This document shows positions 53,200 to 62,144 of a stretch of DNA of 64,000 nt, piece after piece. Position 1 is the stretch's first letter. Every line of letters begins with the position of its first letter. The stretch is from Paulinella micropora (taxonomy: Eukaryota; Cercozoa; Imbricatea; Euglyphida; Paulinellidae). The notes under the pieces are model-generated. The model ran no database searches and had not been told where the DNA came from. It worked only from the letters and a program-made list of their open reading frames with translations. The translations under genes were made by a program, and so were the position numbers. The DNA lies in NCBI GenBank assembly GCA_019918135.1, contig WBZZ01006529.1, positions 112,501-176,500 of the forward strand. Reading direction: 5' to 3'.

Positions 53200-54441
53200 A
53201 TGTCCCACCAACGAAATTTGATAGCACAAAATCCAGACGGCGAATTTATAAATGTCAGTGTTGGATATGATGGTAATATGGAAACAAATAATTCAAAAAC
53301 CGCTTTTGGTGAAGCAGTAGTAGGTCAATTAACACCAGTATTACAGGAAATCTTTCCATATACCATTAATACTAGGATATGGACAAAAACAGAAACAAAA
53401 TCGTCTGTGTCATTCTTGAATAATATGGCTGAATTGAAAACAACTGCTAATGCAACGGCAGATGCTGGATTAGTAAGTAAAAGGAGAATAAAATATAGAA
53501 CTGGAATGGGTGTCCTCGCCCGCTTTACTGCTATATGGACAACGGATGATACAAAAGATTACTATTCATTTATTGGAATAGGAAATGACCTTAATGATGG
53601 ATTTTATTTTTACAAAAATCAAGCAGGAATGAATATCGCACATTGTTTGGGAAATGCTGTAGATTATATTGACCAAGAAGACTGGGACGACCCATGCGAT
53701 GGAAATTATGCTATGCCAGCCTTAGATTGGAGCAAAGGAAATGTATTTCAAATTCAATTTCAGTATCTTGGTTTTGGTGCAATTAAGTTCTATATTGAAA
53801 ATCCCATAACAGGATTATTTCAATTAGTTCATATGATTGAGTATGCGAATGCGAATGAAGGTGTAAGCCTGCGAAATACAACATTACCTTTTACGGCAGT
53901 CATGAGAAATGATGCAAAGACTGGAATACAAATTCTTAAAACGGCGAGTGCCAGTTTATTCATTGAAGGAACGAATACTATTAATACAAGTATAACGAAT
54001 TCAATTGAGGGTGCTGAAGTAGCCCACACAACGGAAAGACCGATATTGAGTATAAGAAATAAGGCTAAATATGATAGTGCTGGTGCTAACTTAGACAATT
54101 ATTCATTAGTGTATCCATCATTAATAAGCATCAGTAATGAAGACTCAAAAACTAATGTCGTCAGAATGGTGGTTAATGAAAAATTAACTGGAGCAGTGTA
54201 TGCGGATGTAGATACGAAATATTCAATAGTTGATACCGACACAACAGCGACTGCTATCGCCAACGGAACGACGATTTTTAAAATATATGTTAATGCTAAT
54301 TCAACTCAACAAATCAATCTAAGAAATTATGATATTTATCTGTCTCCAAGTGATGTATTAACTTTTACACAGAAATCGGTTTCTACTACTAATAATGGTG
54401 GAAACATCAATATTATTGCTAACTTCGTTGAGGATCAATAA
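53200..54441 (+). CDS. Polinton part: probable structural protein, unknown family
   Basis: 413 codons from ATG 53200 (after AATATATA), directly downstream of the capsid region. It has an all-beta character with alternating residues (GVLARFTAIWTTDDTKDYYS, FIGIGNDLNDGFYFYKN) and a C-terminal half rich in Thr/Asn. The length, composition and place resemble a spike or attachment protein with a lectin-like fold. I recognise no specific family. Confidence 0.6.
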   Translation: MSHQRNLIAQNPDGEFINVSVGYDGNMETNNSKTAFGEAVVGQLTPVLQEIFPYTINTRIWTKTETKSSVSFLNNMAELKTTANATADAGLVSKRRIKYRTGMGVLARFTAIWTTDDTKDYYSFIGIGNDLNDGFYFYKNQAGMNIAHCLGNAVDYIDQEDWDDPCDGNYAMPALDWSKGNVFQIQFQYLGFGAIKFYIENPITGLFQLVHMIEYANANEGVSLRNTTLPFTAVMRNDAKTGIQILKTASASLFIEGTNTINTSITNSIEGAEVAHTTERPILSIRNKAKYDSAGANLDNYSLVYPSLISISNEDSKTNVVRMVVNEKLTGAVYADVDTKYSIVDTDTTATAIANGTTIFKIYVNANSTQQINLRNYDIYLSPSDVLTFTQKSVSTTNNGGNINIIANFVEDQ

Positions 54442-54474
54442 AGCAAAAAAAATTTAATGAAAAGCGATGTGATA

Positions 54475-54993
54475 TTATAAATATTTTTTTACCGCATCTT
54501 TGTTATTAAAATAAGGTTGTTGAATTAAATATTCAAGGTATGGTTTGTCAATCTTAGCAACATCTTCAATTTTCATTTTTTTATACTTACCATATTGAAG
54601 AAAAACATCGGTTTCACTTTGTGCTATTTCTTCGCCGACCTTAGCCTTTATTTCAGTAATCCCCGTGGAAGGGACTTTGTCCCTTTCCAAACCCGCGGGG
54701 GTATGGTAGGGGGTGAAACCCCCTCCATCTTTTAAATCAGCAGTCGTAAAAGGAGTGCTCTGCTCTTCGTCCGTTATAGCAAATGTTGATTTATCTTGCA
54801 AATCAACATTGGACGGAATAACTACTTTCACATTATCATCTATGTTGGAAATCCCAACATTGGGCTTATATTGCTCATAGAAAGAAACAATGTCGGGCTT
54901 TGTCCATTTAATAGTGGGTTTCTTAACTTCGCTGTCAAGGTTCCATTTTTCAATTTCATTCAAGTAGTCCTGCTTGGTGCTTAGGTCTGTCAT
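54475..54993 (-). CDS. Polinton part: protein with ExoX-C-like domain (1)
   Basis: 172 codons from ATG 54993. The last 45 residues (FLQYGKYKKMKIEDVAKIDK, then PYLEYLIQQPYF) match the small C-terminal domain seen in exodeoxyribonuclease X-like proteins (FGKYKGxxIxxIAxxDxxYLxWLxxQxWF). The first 120 residues are Asp/Lys-rich and unrecognised. No exonuclease catalytic domain is present, so the module is probably for binding. The gene at 55018-55308 carries the same domain, so the two look like a local duplication. GC-rich hairpins (54669-54715) lie within the frame. Confidence 0.6.
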   Translation of the reverse strand: MTDLSTKQDYLNEIEKWNLDSEVKKPTIKWTKPDIVSFYEQYKPNVGISNIDDNVKVVIPSNVDLQDKSTFAITDEEQSTPFTTADLKDGGGFTPYHTPAGLERDKVPSTGITEIKAKVGEEIAQSETDVFLQYGKYKKMKIEDVAKIDKPYLEYLIQQPYFNNKDAVKKYL

Positions 54994-55017
54994 TGATATA
55001 CTATTAATATTATTTTT

Positions 55018-55308
55018 TTATTGTAAATATTTTTTTACTTCACTTTTAATGTCGGTGAATTTATCAAACCAAGGCTGTTTCATAACCCATTCGAGGTATG
55101 GCTTATCAATAACCGCTATATCTTGAATTTTTTTACCTTTATACTTACCAAATGGAAAAACATCGGTTGGCTTGCCCGCCCGTGCCTTTTCAATCATTTG
55201 GATTTCGTCAGTAATTATCTTTTTAACATCGGTAAGAGAAAATGTTTCTTTTTTATTTTCAATAGAGAGTTTCTCAAACTTCTCGCATAGTCTGGTGAGG
55301 GCGGACAT
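55018..55308 (-). CDS. Polinton part: protein with ExoX-C-like domain (2)
   Basis: 96 codons from ATG 55308 (after TATATATACCA). A helical N-terminus (LTRLCEKFEKLSIENKK) is followed by FPFGKYKGKKIQDIAVIDKP and YLEWVMKQPWF, closer to the family consensus than its neighbour. It lies 24 bp upstream of the paralogous gene, on the same strand. Role unknown. Confidence 0.6.
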   Translation of the reverse strand: MSALTRLCEKFEKLSIENKKETFSLTDVKKIITDEIQMIEKARAGKPTDVFPFGKYKGKKIQDIAVIDKPYLEWVMKQPWFDKFTDIKSEVKKYLQ

Positions 55309-55383
55309 TGGTATATATAGACTGATAAAAATTTTTTATGGAAAAAAATAATTTTTTTATTTTTTTTTTAATAATTAATTCTT

Positions 55384-58296
55384 TTATGTCCTTATATGGT
55401 ATCCTCGCGGAATGCTATCATTATCAGTATAGAAATCTCGTCCGCACCATCTCGTCTTATTTACAACTTTTACAACATTCTTTTGGTGTTGAATGCTAAA
55501 GTGTTCAATGTGTTGCTGTTTGCTGTTTCTGCTCGTGTGTATCTTCTTCATTATGAAGTCTCTTGTGTTTGTCAGGCTTTCGCCCTTGTCCATTAGTTCA
55601 TATGAAGCAGGATTTAATTTCTTCAAGTCCAATCCTTTTCCTCTAAAGTGGAAATGTGTCTTGCCTTGCTCATCGCCTTTCTTAACATACTCCAACATAT
55701 ACAATTTTGGTGCTACCCATATACCCCTTATTATTTTACAATCATCGCCAAGGTCATCACTCATACCGCCGATTGATTTATCTCTAAATCTTCTTATTTT
55801 TTCTATCGTTTTTACATGTGCTTGAATGCTGTCTGTGTCTGTATAATAATAATCATTTTCTAGATTGTTGTCTGGATTAGCCTCCGTCATATATTTATAC
55901 ATAATTCGTCTGCTGTATGCTAATATGAAGGCTCCGCAGTGTGTCGGTTTTGTAATTTTCTTTTCTAATGTTTTCTCATCTCTTGGAATTCCGCTGATAA
56001 GCCATAAATCATCATTAAACTTTTCAATATCGGTTATCACATGACTAGCCCAAAATTTCCAATATTCGCTATTTTTTGAAATATACTTACTCGTTGAGTT
56101 TATCGGTCTTTGGATTGTCTTCCCGTATAAGGCATTCATAAATAACTTAGCGAGTAGATATTGTGGTGTTCCTTTCTTTGAATTTTGTTTTTTCTTGAAT
56201 AACTCCAAAATGTAATCTTTAAATACTGGTTCGGCTCCTTCCGTGTAGTATCCGCGATTAATTTTAATCTTATATCCAAGTTCCATCATGTCTTCAATAT
56301 CAACACTTGTAAGCCATTGGTCATTCATGTCTTTTAGTTCCCACTTTAAACAACCCTTATCATCTCTAAAAGGCACTCGCGGGTGTAAGAGATTTTTTGG
56401 TGATATGAAATCAATATTCCATATACCCAACTTACCCAACATTTTCTCTGTTGGTTCTTTATGTTCTCTTATTTCACCCGTCATATAGTCTTCTAACATG
56501 GCTGTTGGATAAAGCGAGACTACATCCGCATCAATGAGATAATCTTTAATTTCATCAAAAGATATTTCTCCGTTTAAATATTTTTCGTATTGTTTTGAAA
56601 TAAATCTTCGTTTGCTTGGATAAGTTCTAGCCCCATAAATAGCATTTCTAAAATCTTTTTCTTGGTTCAATTTTGGAAGTTGAATAATATATTTTTTATC
56701 TATCTCTTTTTTCCATAAGTTGAAGGTCAATGAAGACGTTGACATAAACTCGGAGAGATTGGTCTTATTCTCTTCAAATGTTGATTTATTCAATCTTTCA
56801 TATAATTCCTTCAAACCCATAACATCACAGGCGAGATATTTTAAGCAGTCATTCTTGGTTTCTTCATCCAACTCCTCCCACCTTTTCGCCTTACTATGGT
56901 CAAAATCGCCTTTTAAAATATCGCATCCTAAGGTTTCAAGGTTCTTCTTAAGGCTTCCCTCCGTGTGCTTACACAAGTCCCAAAATTTCATATTTTTGTA
57001 TTCCATTGAAATGATAGCACCATTATTAATCAATGGAGTATCTTTTATCTTTCTTTTAATGAATTCTTTCTGAATGAAATAATGGTCAAATTTCGCTCCA
57101 TTAAAGGCATTAACATATAATCTCGCTTCGGGTTTCTTCTTTTTTAATTCGTCAGCATATTCAAAAATGATATCAACCAATTTTGAAATACAATCATCAC
57201 CAGCGACATATTTAAAACCAATGTTTCCAATGGTATAGCCCGCTATATATGGTGTGTGTAATTCTTGCTCATTTACGAATGTTTCTAAGTCGTAATGAAA
57301 GATTTCGTCTTTGTTATTATATGACATTTCCTTGAAGGTTGTCAATAAACTATCAACTCTGTCTTTTTTTTTTCTTAGTTTCGCCATAGCATATGTAATT
57401 CTCTTATTATTACATCTATGACTATTAAAATAAGTTTTGAAACAATCCTCGCATCTCTTTTTGGTTCTTCCGATAAATTCTAAATAATGTCCTTCATCCA
57501 AATAACAAAGGACATCAGCAGAAATTAAAGGGTCTTCGTAATTTCGTAAAGTTTGTTTTGTTGTCGCATCGGTTATTTCATAATACTTTCCTTCAATACA
57601 ATATTTTTTTAAAATTTCAAAACCAACCGAAAAAGGAATGAATGTATCAGGTTCAAGATTAAATTCTTTTCTAATTTCATTACAGGCTCTTTTGTTTGTC
57701 TTGAAGTTCAATATTTTTTTTTTGACTTGAAAGAAACAATTATTATTATTACTTCTTGGATTGATATGTGTTCCTTCGTCTGTTTTGGTTTTCTTGTCGT
57801 TTCCCGATAAATTACAACCTCCTCCGTTTTCTTGGATAAATTCAATTCTCATATACTGAATAAAGCGGTCATAACCATTCGCACTCGCCTCAATATTTTC
57901 CTCATAGTATAGTATTATGGCATTAAATAAGTCTTCAATATCTTTTATCTTTACCGCATTAAAAGTTTTCCATCTATAAAACTTTTCATCGTCTATATCG
58001 GTAATATAAGCAAACTTGACATGGATACTCGCTTCGTTCGTCATACCTCTGCTTCTGGCATCTCTTACCACTCTCATAAGTGCATTCTCAATCTCATCGC
58101 TGTCATAAAAGTTAATATCAAGTCTCTTTAATCGGTATGTATATGAATTTAAGGCTCTATTAAATCTTGGTCTTAATTCTATAAGTTTTACTTCCCTTCG
58201 TCTTGGTTCTGTAGTTTTTGTTTCCCTTAAATTCGCTCTTACCCTCAATAGTTCAACATTTTCTTTTGCTGGTCTTGGTGGTAAAGGTGGTGGCAT
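55384..58296 (-). CDS. POLB: Polinton part: protein-primed family B DNA polymerase
   Basis: 970 codons from ATG 58296. 3'-5' exonuclease motifs: FHYDLETF (residue about 335), FNGAKFDHYF, YLACDVMGL. Polymerase motifs: A DADVVSLYPTAML (about 595), B KLFMNALYGKTIQ (about 720), C YYTDTDSI (about 815). The N-terminal third includes a Cys/His cluster (CEDCFKTYFNSHRC) that may bind zinc. This is the polymerase of Polintons, adenoviruses and linear plasmids, which copies linear DNA from the terminal repeats using a protein primer. The terminal protein was not identified as a separate domain. Confidence 0.9.
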   Translation of the reverse strand: MPPPLPPRPAKENVELLRVRANLRETKTTEPRRREVKLIELRPRFNRALNSYTYRLKRLDINFYDSDEIENALMRVVRDARSRGMTNEASIHVKFAYITDIDDEKFYRWKTFNAVKIKDIEDLFNAIILYYEENIEASANGYDRFIQYMRIEFIQENGGGCNLSGNDKKTKTDEGTHINPRSNNNNCFFQVKKKILNFKTNKRACNEIRKEFNLEPDTFIPFSVGFEILKKYCIEGKYYEITDATTKQTLRNYEDPLISADVLCYLDEGHYLEFIGRTKKRCEDCFKTYFNSHRCNNKRITYAMAKLRKKKDRVDSLLTTFKEMSYNNKDEIFHYDLETFVNEQELHTPYIAGYTIGNIGFKYVAGDDCISKLVDIIFEYADELKKKKPEARLYVNAFNGAKFDHYFIQKEFIKRKIKDTPLINNGAIISMEYKNMKFWDLCKHTEGSLKKNLETLGCDILKGDFDHSKAKRWEELDEETKNDCLKYLACDVMGLKELYERLNKSTFEENKTNLSEFMSTSSLTFNLWKKEIDKKYIIQLPKLNQEKDFRNAIYGARTYPSKRRFISKQYEKYLNGEISFDEIKDYLIDADVVSLYPTAMLEDYMTGEIREHKEPTEKMLGKLGIWNIDFISPKNLLHPRVPFRDDKGCLKWELKDMNDQWLTSVDIEDMMELGYKIKINRGYYTEGAEPVFKDYILELFKKKQNSKKGTPQYLLAKLFMNALYGKTIQRPINSTSKYISKNSEYWKFWASHVITDIEKFNDDLWLISGIPRDEKTLEKKITKPTHCGAFILAYSRRIMYKYMTEANPDNNLENDYYYTDTDSIQAHVKTIEKIRRFRDKSIGGMSDDLGDDCKIIRGIWVAPKLYMLEYVKKGDEQGKTHFHFRGKGLDLKKLNPASYELMDKGESLTNTRDFIMKKIHTSRNSKQQHIEHFSIQHQKNVVKVVNKTRWCGRDFYTDNDSIPRGYHIRT

Positions 58297-58404
58297 GTTA
58301 TTTTTATATCAATACGAATATAAAAATATTGAAAAATAATTAATAAATTATCTGTTATATTTATAACTAATAATATATTATCCTTAATATATAATTCATA
58401 TATA

Positions 58405-58626
58405 TTATTTTAGTGCTTCTTCCATTCGCTTTAACTTCATTAAGGCCTGCTTTACTTCTTCTCTTTTTTTCTTTCTTCGTTCCGCTATTAATGTTTTATT
58501 TTGGTTGTAATATTCCATTGCCTTTTGCTTGTGCCTTTCGGGGTCTTTCTTTATGAATTCCCTAGCCCTTTTCCGTAAGGCTTCCTTTTTCTCTTCTGGA
58601 GTTTTGTATATTGCTTTTCTACCCAT
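58405..58626 (-). CDS. Polinton part: small basic helical protein
   Basis: 73 codons from ATG 58626. Nearly all Lys/Arg/Glu with predicted helix (YKTPEEKKEALRKRAREFIK, then AERRKKKREEVKQALMKL). It probably binds nucleic acid; no family recognised. It shares a 52-bp upstream block with the HIRAN gene. Confidence 0.55.
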   Translation of the reverse strand: MGRKAIYKTPEEKKEALRKRAREFIKKDPERHKQKAMEYYNQNKTLIAERRKKKREEVKQALMKLKRMEEALK

Positions 58627-58675
58627 CTTATATAATACAAAAAAAATAATCTTTAATATAAATTAAATATTGTTT
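58624..58675 (-). promoter_or_regulatory. 52-bp upstream block, copy 1
   Basis: Near-identical to 58963-59015. Read on the minus strand it holds TTAATTTATATTAAAGATTA and then TATTATATAAG directly before the ATG. It is probably a promoter with a short leader, duplicated with the gene starts. Confidence 0.55.
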
Positions 58676-58683
58676 ATGATATT

Positions 58684-58965
58684 TTAAATTGTAATTTCAA
58701 TCCCGTAATGTTTTCCTAATCCTCCTCCATAGATTGAATAATATACTTGTTTCCTTCCTTTATACTTAAGAGTTCCTGCCAAGTGCTTATTAATATAGCC
58801 TAGTTGTTTTCCGCTTTCTGTTTCAACCTTTACCGCATTTTTATCAAATTTGTTTTCTGGTTCGTGTTGAATGAAAACTTTTTCGCCTCGCCCAATTGTT
58901 TTAAGATAAGAGATATTTTCCTGTCTGCCATCAAATGAAACACCCACAACTCTGGTCGTCGTCAT
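58684..58965 (-). CDS. Polinton part: HIRAN-domain protein
   Basis: 93 codons from ATG 58965. VVGVSFDGRQENI, GEKVFIQHEPENKFDKNAVK and GKQLGYINKHLA are the HIRAN-domain signatures. HIRAN binds single-stranded 3' DNA ends (as in HLTF) and usually sits in DNA-repair helicases; here it is the whole protein. It may handle replication ends or recombination. Shares its upstream block with the preceding gene. Confidence 0.78.
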   Translation of the reverse strand: MTTTRVVGVSFDGRQENISYLKTIGRGEKVFIQHEPENKFDKNAVKVETESGKQLGYINKHLAGTLKYKGRKQVYYSIYGGGLGKHYGIEITI

Positions 58966-59015
58966 CTTATATAATAGTAGAAAAAATAATCTTTAATATA
59001 AATTAATTATTGTTT
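58963..59015 (-). promoter_or_regulatory. 52-bp upstream block, copy 2
   Basis: Second copy of the block at 58624-58675, with the same TATTATATAAG directly before the HIRAN ATG; only three or four positions differ. Confidence 0.55.
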
Positions 59016-59456
59016 GTTTTCGTAATATTTTTCTATATCATCATTTCTACGACAAATTATTTCAACTAGTCTCCCACCTAACATAATCTCCTCTTTCTCC
59101 GCGAAGAAATCTCTATGAAAATCTGTTTTTTCGTGTGTGTATTTACCATATATTCCTATAGTCTTACCACATACACAAGTATATTTTTCTTTAATCTTTT
59201 GCTTTCTCCATTCTGATTTCTTTTGCTTTGCTAATTGTTTGTAATCTGTATTTTTATTATCTTCTTCGTATTTTGATAATACTTCCTTTTCGTAAAACTC
59301 CCTTGCTTGCTTTTCTGTTTCTTCCTTTGTCTTCTTCTTTCCTATGTAAAATACTTTTCTTTTTTGTTCGCCGTTTTCTCTCCATCTAACATCGACTACA
59401 TTTTCCTTTACACATATTCCTCCTTTCGTAATTTTTCTCTTCGCGTGATTACTCAT
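59007..59456 (-). CDS. Polinton part: basic protein with zinc-finger-like motif
   Basis: 149 codons from ATG 59456 (after ATAATATACA). Lys-rich, with DVRWRENGEQKRKVFYIGKK near the start, a form resembling an AP2-like/integrase N-terminal DNA-binding strand pair. A CVCGKTIGIYGKYTHEKTDF finger motif (Cys-x-Cys...His...His) follows near residue 100. Probable DNA-binding regulator. First gene inside the right terminal repeat. Confidence 0.6.
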   Translation of the reverse strand: MSNHAKRKITKGGICVKENVVDVRWRENGEQKRKVFYIGKKKTKEETEKQAREFYEKEVLSKYEEDNKNTDYKQLAKQKKSEWRKQKIKEKYTCVCGKTIGIYGKYTHEKTDFHRDFFAEKEEIMLGGRLVEIICRRNDDIEKYYENKQ

Positions 59457-59592
59457 TGTATATTATGTCAGTTTTTAATTACTTAAATGATAATTCAAAA
59501 GAAGGCAATTGTTTCCTTTGTGTTAAATCTATAATCTAGGGGGCTCTTTAGGGTGTTTTGTGCTCTTGTATTGATTGTGCGGGAGATAGCGA
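59457..59592. other. Right subterminal spacer of the Polinton
   Basis: 136 bp of AT-rich sequence between the last gene and the right terminal repeat; no gene or clear motif seen. Confidence 0.5.
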
Positions 59593-59814
59593 AGGAAGGC
59601 TTAAAACAACCCAAAACGATGTCGTGAATTTGCAAAAAATTCATGACCAGTTTCGGGTTATCAACTACTATTTTTTCTGTTGCTTGTGGTTGTCGTTTTG
59701 AGTGCTTTTAGACTTCTGTATTGATTGCTTGTTTTTATCATACAACATCGAAAGTGGTCGGAAATTTTTGTATGTTATAGAAAATTTTCGACCAGTTCCG
59801 GTGTATCAACTACT
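59593..59814 (-). repeat. Polinton terminal inverted repeat, right
   Basis: Reverse complement of 38554-38775 with one visible difference; ends CAACTACT directly before GTTTGT. Confidence 0.93.
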
Positions 59815-59820
59815 GTTTGT
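59815..59820. repeat. Target-site duplication, right (GTTTGT)
   Basis: Exact copy of 38548-38553. In intact copies of the dispersed repeat the same GTTTGT stands in AGCTGAAGTTTGTATATCCC (24.59 kb). Confidence 0.9.
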
Positions 59821-59978
59821 ACATCCCAAACCTCCCCGAGAAGCATCATGGACAAATATAGATCAAACGTTGCATGTCTTATTGTTGTTTCTTTTCTGTG
59901 TATTTACGGTTTGGGCACGAGGGGTCGTGTATGCAGACCTACACGAGAGCACAAAGACTAAGATTTGCCTAAGTAGAA

Positions 59979-60033
<55 letters not shown>

Positions 60034-60490
60034 TTTATGCTATTTGGTCAAGCTTCGACACCCAGAAACAGATTAATCAGATTATACAGTGTTAACTGTG
60101 TGGCGTCAAACTGTTGAGTACGGATTCGTAACATGTGCACTGTGGCCGAAAACACGGAGCCAAACGAGTTCAGCTAGAGCTCAGCACCACAAAAAAGAAA
60201 CATGACATTCAAAAAAAGTGAACTTCTTTATATTATATTGCAACGAAGTAGGCAGCAGGTGTGTTGGGAGAGAAAGGGAGAGGGAGAGAGGGAGGGGGCT
60301 CACGGTAAGGTCAGAAAATATACCTGGGCATCGCGCCCAGCTGTAAAACCAACAACAGTCACAACTCTCAATATAGCTACGACAGAGCAAGCCAAAAAAA
60401 ACCTAAACGCACAAGAGAAATACTGTATACAATTAAGTATATGCATAACAATAACACCAGAATGTATGTCTTGCATGCATGTCTTGCATA
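59815..60490. repeat. Dispersed composite repeat flanking the Polinton
   Basis: 59815-60170 corresponds to 24590-24960 in the same orientation (CATGGACAAATATAGATCAA, TTTGGGCACGAGGGGTC, GTTGAGTACGGATTCGT), with a (GA)n tract at 59983-60029. 60165-60480 is the 24300-24590 part in the opposite orientation. No gene. Confidence 0.7.
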
Positions 60491-60519
60491 CATGTCTTGC
60501 AGTATGTCTTGTACGTATG

Positions 60520-60841
60520 TATGTAGTGAGAGAGAGAGAGAGTGTGTGTGTGTGTTTTGTTTTTGTGTCTGTGTGTGCGTGAATGTGTGTTTGTGTTTGT
60601 GCATGTAAGTATGTATGCATAATGTGTGTATGTCTATTATGCATGCATGTTATGTATTACACATGTATGTATGTATTGTGTGTCTGTATGCGTGTACGGG
60701 CGAGGGTGTGCGTATATGTGTGCATGTGTGTATGTCTTTGTGTACGTCTGTGTATGTGTGTGTAGCGCGTGTGTGCATGTATGTTTGTGCGTTTGTGTGT
60801 TGGTGTTCGTATCATGGTGTGTGTGCGTGTGCGGGCGCGCG

Positions 60842-60876
<35 letters not shown>

Positions 60877-61180
60877 TTGTGTTTGTGTTTGTGTATGTTT
60901 GTATGTATGTATTATGTGTGTTGGTGTGTATGTGTGTCTGTGTGCGTGAGCGTGAGTGTGTGCGTGTGTGTGATGGTGTGTTTCCTCGTGTTTGTCTTTG
61001 TGTGTGTGTATGTATGTATGTATGTATGTATGTATGTATTATGTGTGTGTTTGGCGTGTTTGTGTTTATGTATTTGAATGTATGTTCGTGTTATGTGCCT
61101 GTGTAGGTGTGTGTGTGTGTGTGTGAGGGTGGGTGGGTGGGTGGGCGGGTGTGGGCGTGCGTTGGTGTGTTGGTGTTTGT
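60520..61180 (+). repeat. (TG)n microsatellite, interrupted
   Basis: About 640 bp of TG-rich repeats with TATGTATGTA blocks. Long frames on either strand are artefacts. Confidence 0.9.
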
Positions 61181-61314
61181 ATAAACGCTCCAAGTAGTTT
61201 ACATTTTCCTTTGGTAGGTTGCAAGGTGCCAGACCAGTGCCCACTAGGGATCCCAGCAACCCCAACGATCATTCGTTTGGCTCCGTGTTTTCGGTCACGG
61301 GGGATGAGAAAAAA

Positions 61315-61376
<62 letters not shown>

Positions 61377-61720
61377 AACAGCTGCGGAGACTGTGTTGGC
61401 ATGTGTGTGTTGTGTTGGTATTTGTTTGCATGTGTAAGTATGTACTATTATGTGTGTCAGTCTGTGTGTGTATGTGACTTGTGTGTGTGTGTGTGTGTGT
61501 GTGTGGGCATGTGTGTGTTGTGTTGGTATTTGTGTGCATGTGTACGTATGTACTATTATGTGTGTCAGTCTGTGTGTATGTGTATACCTTTGTAAATATG
61601 GAGCTTTAATAGCATATTTTACTATTGCGAAGTGAAATCTATACGTTTGAGAAATCAAAAGCGAAATTAGAAGCACAGGAGAGAGCCATACTCAAGACAC
61701 TAACGCTATTTCCTCTTTTG
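61180..61720 (-). repeat. GGATCCC module, (GA)n, TG array and composite-repeat fragment
   Basis: Inverted GGATCCC module (61180-61310), (GA)n (61317-61376), AAACAGCTGCGGAG, TG array (61390-61560), then the GTTTGAGAAATCAAAAGCG module (61590-61720) also seen at 25.6, 32.4 and 38.0 kb. No gene. Confidence 0.7.
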
Positions 61721-62109
61721 AGTGTCGGCGGTGTGCTGCGTGTGCTTTGCGTGTGTGTCTGTGCATGCTTGGCGTGCGTGTCTTTGCGTACTTGGCGTGT
61801 ACTTGGTGTGTTTCTGTGCTGCATGTGCATGTCTGTACAGTGTGTGCTGCGTCTATGTCTGTGCGTGCTGGCATGTGTCTGTGCTGCGTGTGCGTGTCCG
61901 TGCGGTGTGTGTGAGAGTGTGCTGCGCGTATGTTTGTGCGTGCTTGGAGTGTGTGTCTGTGCTACGTGCGTGGAATTGTGCTGTGTGCATGGCGTAATTA
62001 GCGTGTTTCTGTGTGGGAGTGTGCTGCGTGCATGGCGTACTTGGCGTGTTTCTGTGCTGCGTGTGGATATCTTGCGTAGTGTGTGCTGCGTGTATGTCTG
62101 CGCGTGCTT

Positions 62110-62144
<35 letters not shown>

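Larger units (their letters stand above)
38554..59814. mobile_element. Polinton/Maverick-type element, about 21.3 kb
   Basis: This is an AT-rich island bounded by 222-bp terminal inverted repeats that begin AGTAGTTGATACACC and end with its complement. A 6-bp GTTTGT duplication lies on both sides. The parts are those of Polintons: rve integrase, protein-primed family B DNA polymerase, FtsK/HerA-type packaging ATPase, adenovirus/Ulp1-like protease, and minor and major capsid proteins. Extra parts are a tail-fibre-like protein, a HIRAN protein, zinc-finger proteins and several unknowns. The two terminal repeats differ at one position that I can see, which suggests a young insertion (or recent homogenisation). 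The element looks nearly whole, with about two breaks in its protein-coding parts. Genes near the ends point in both directions; the virion block (42.7-54.4 kb) is mostly on the plus strand and the replication block (54.5-59.5 kb) on the minus strand. Confidence 0.93.
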
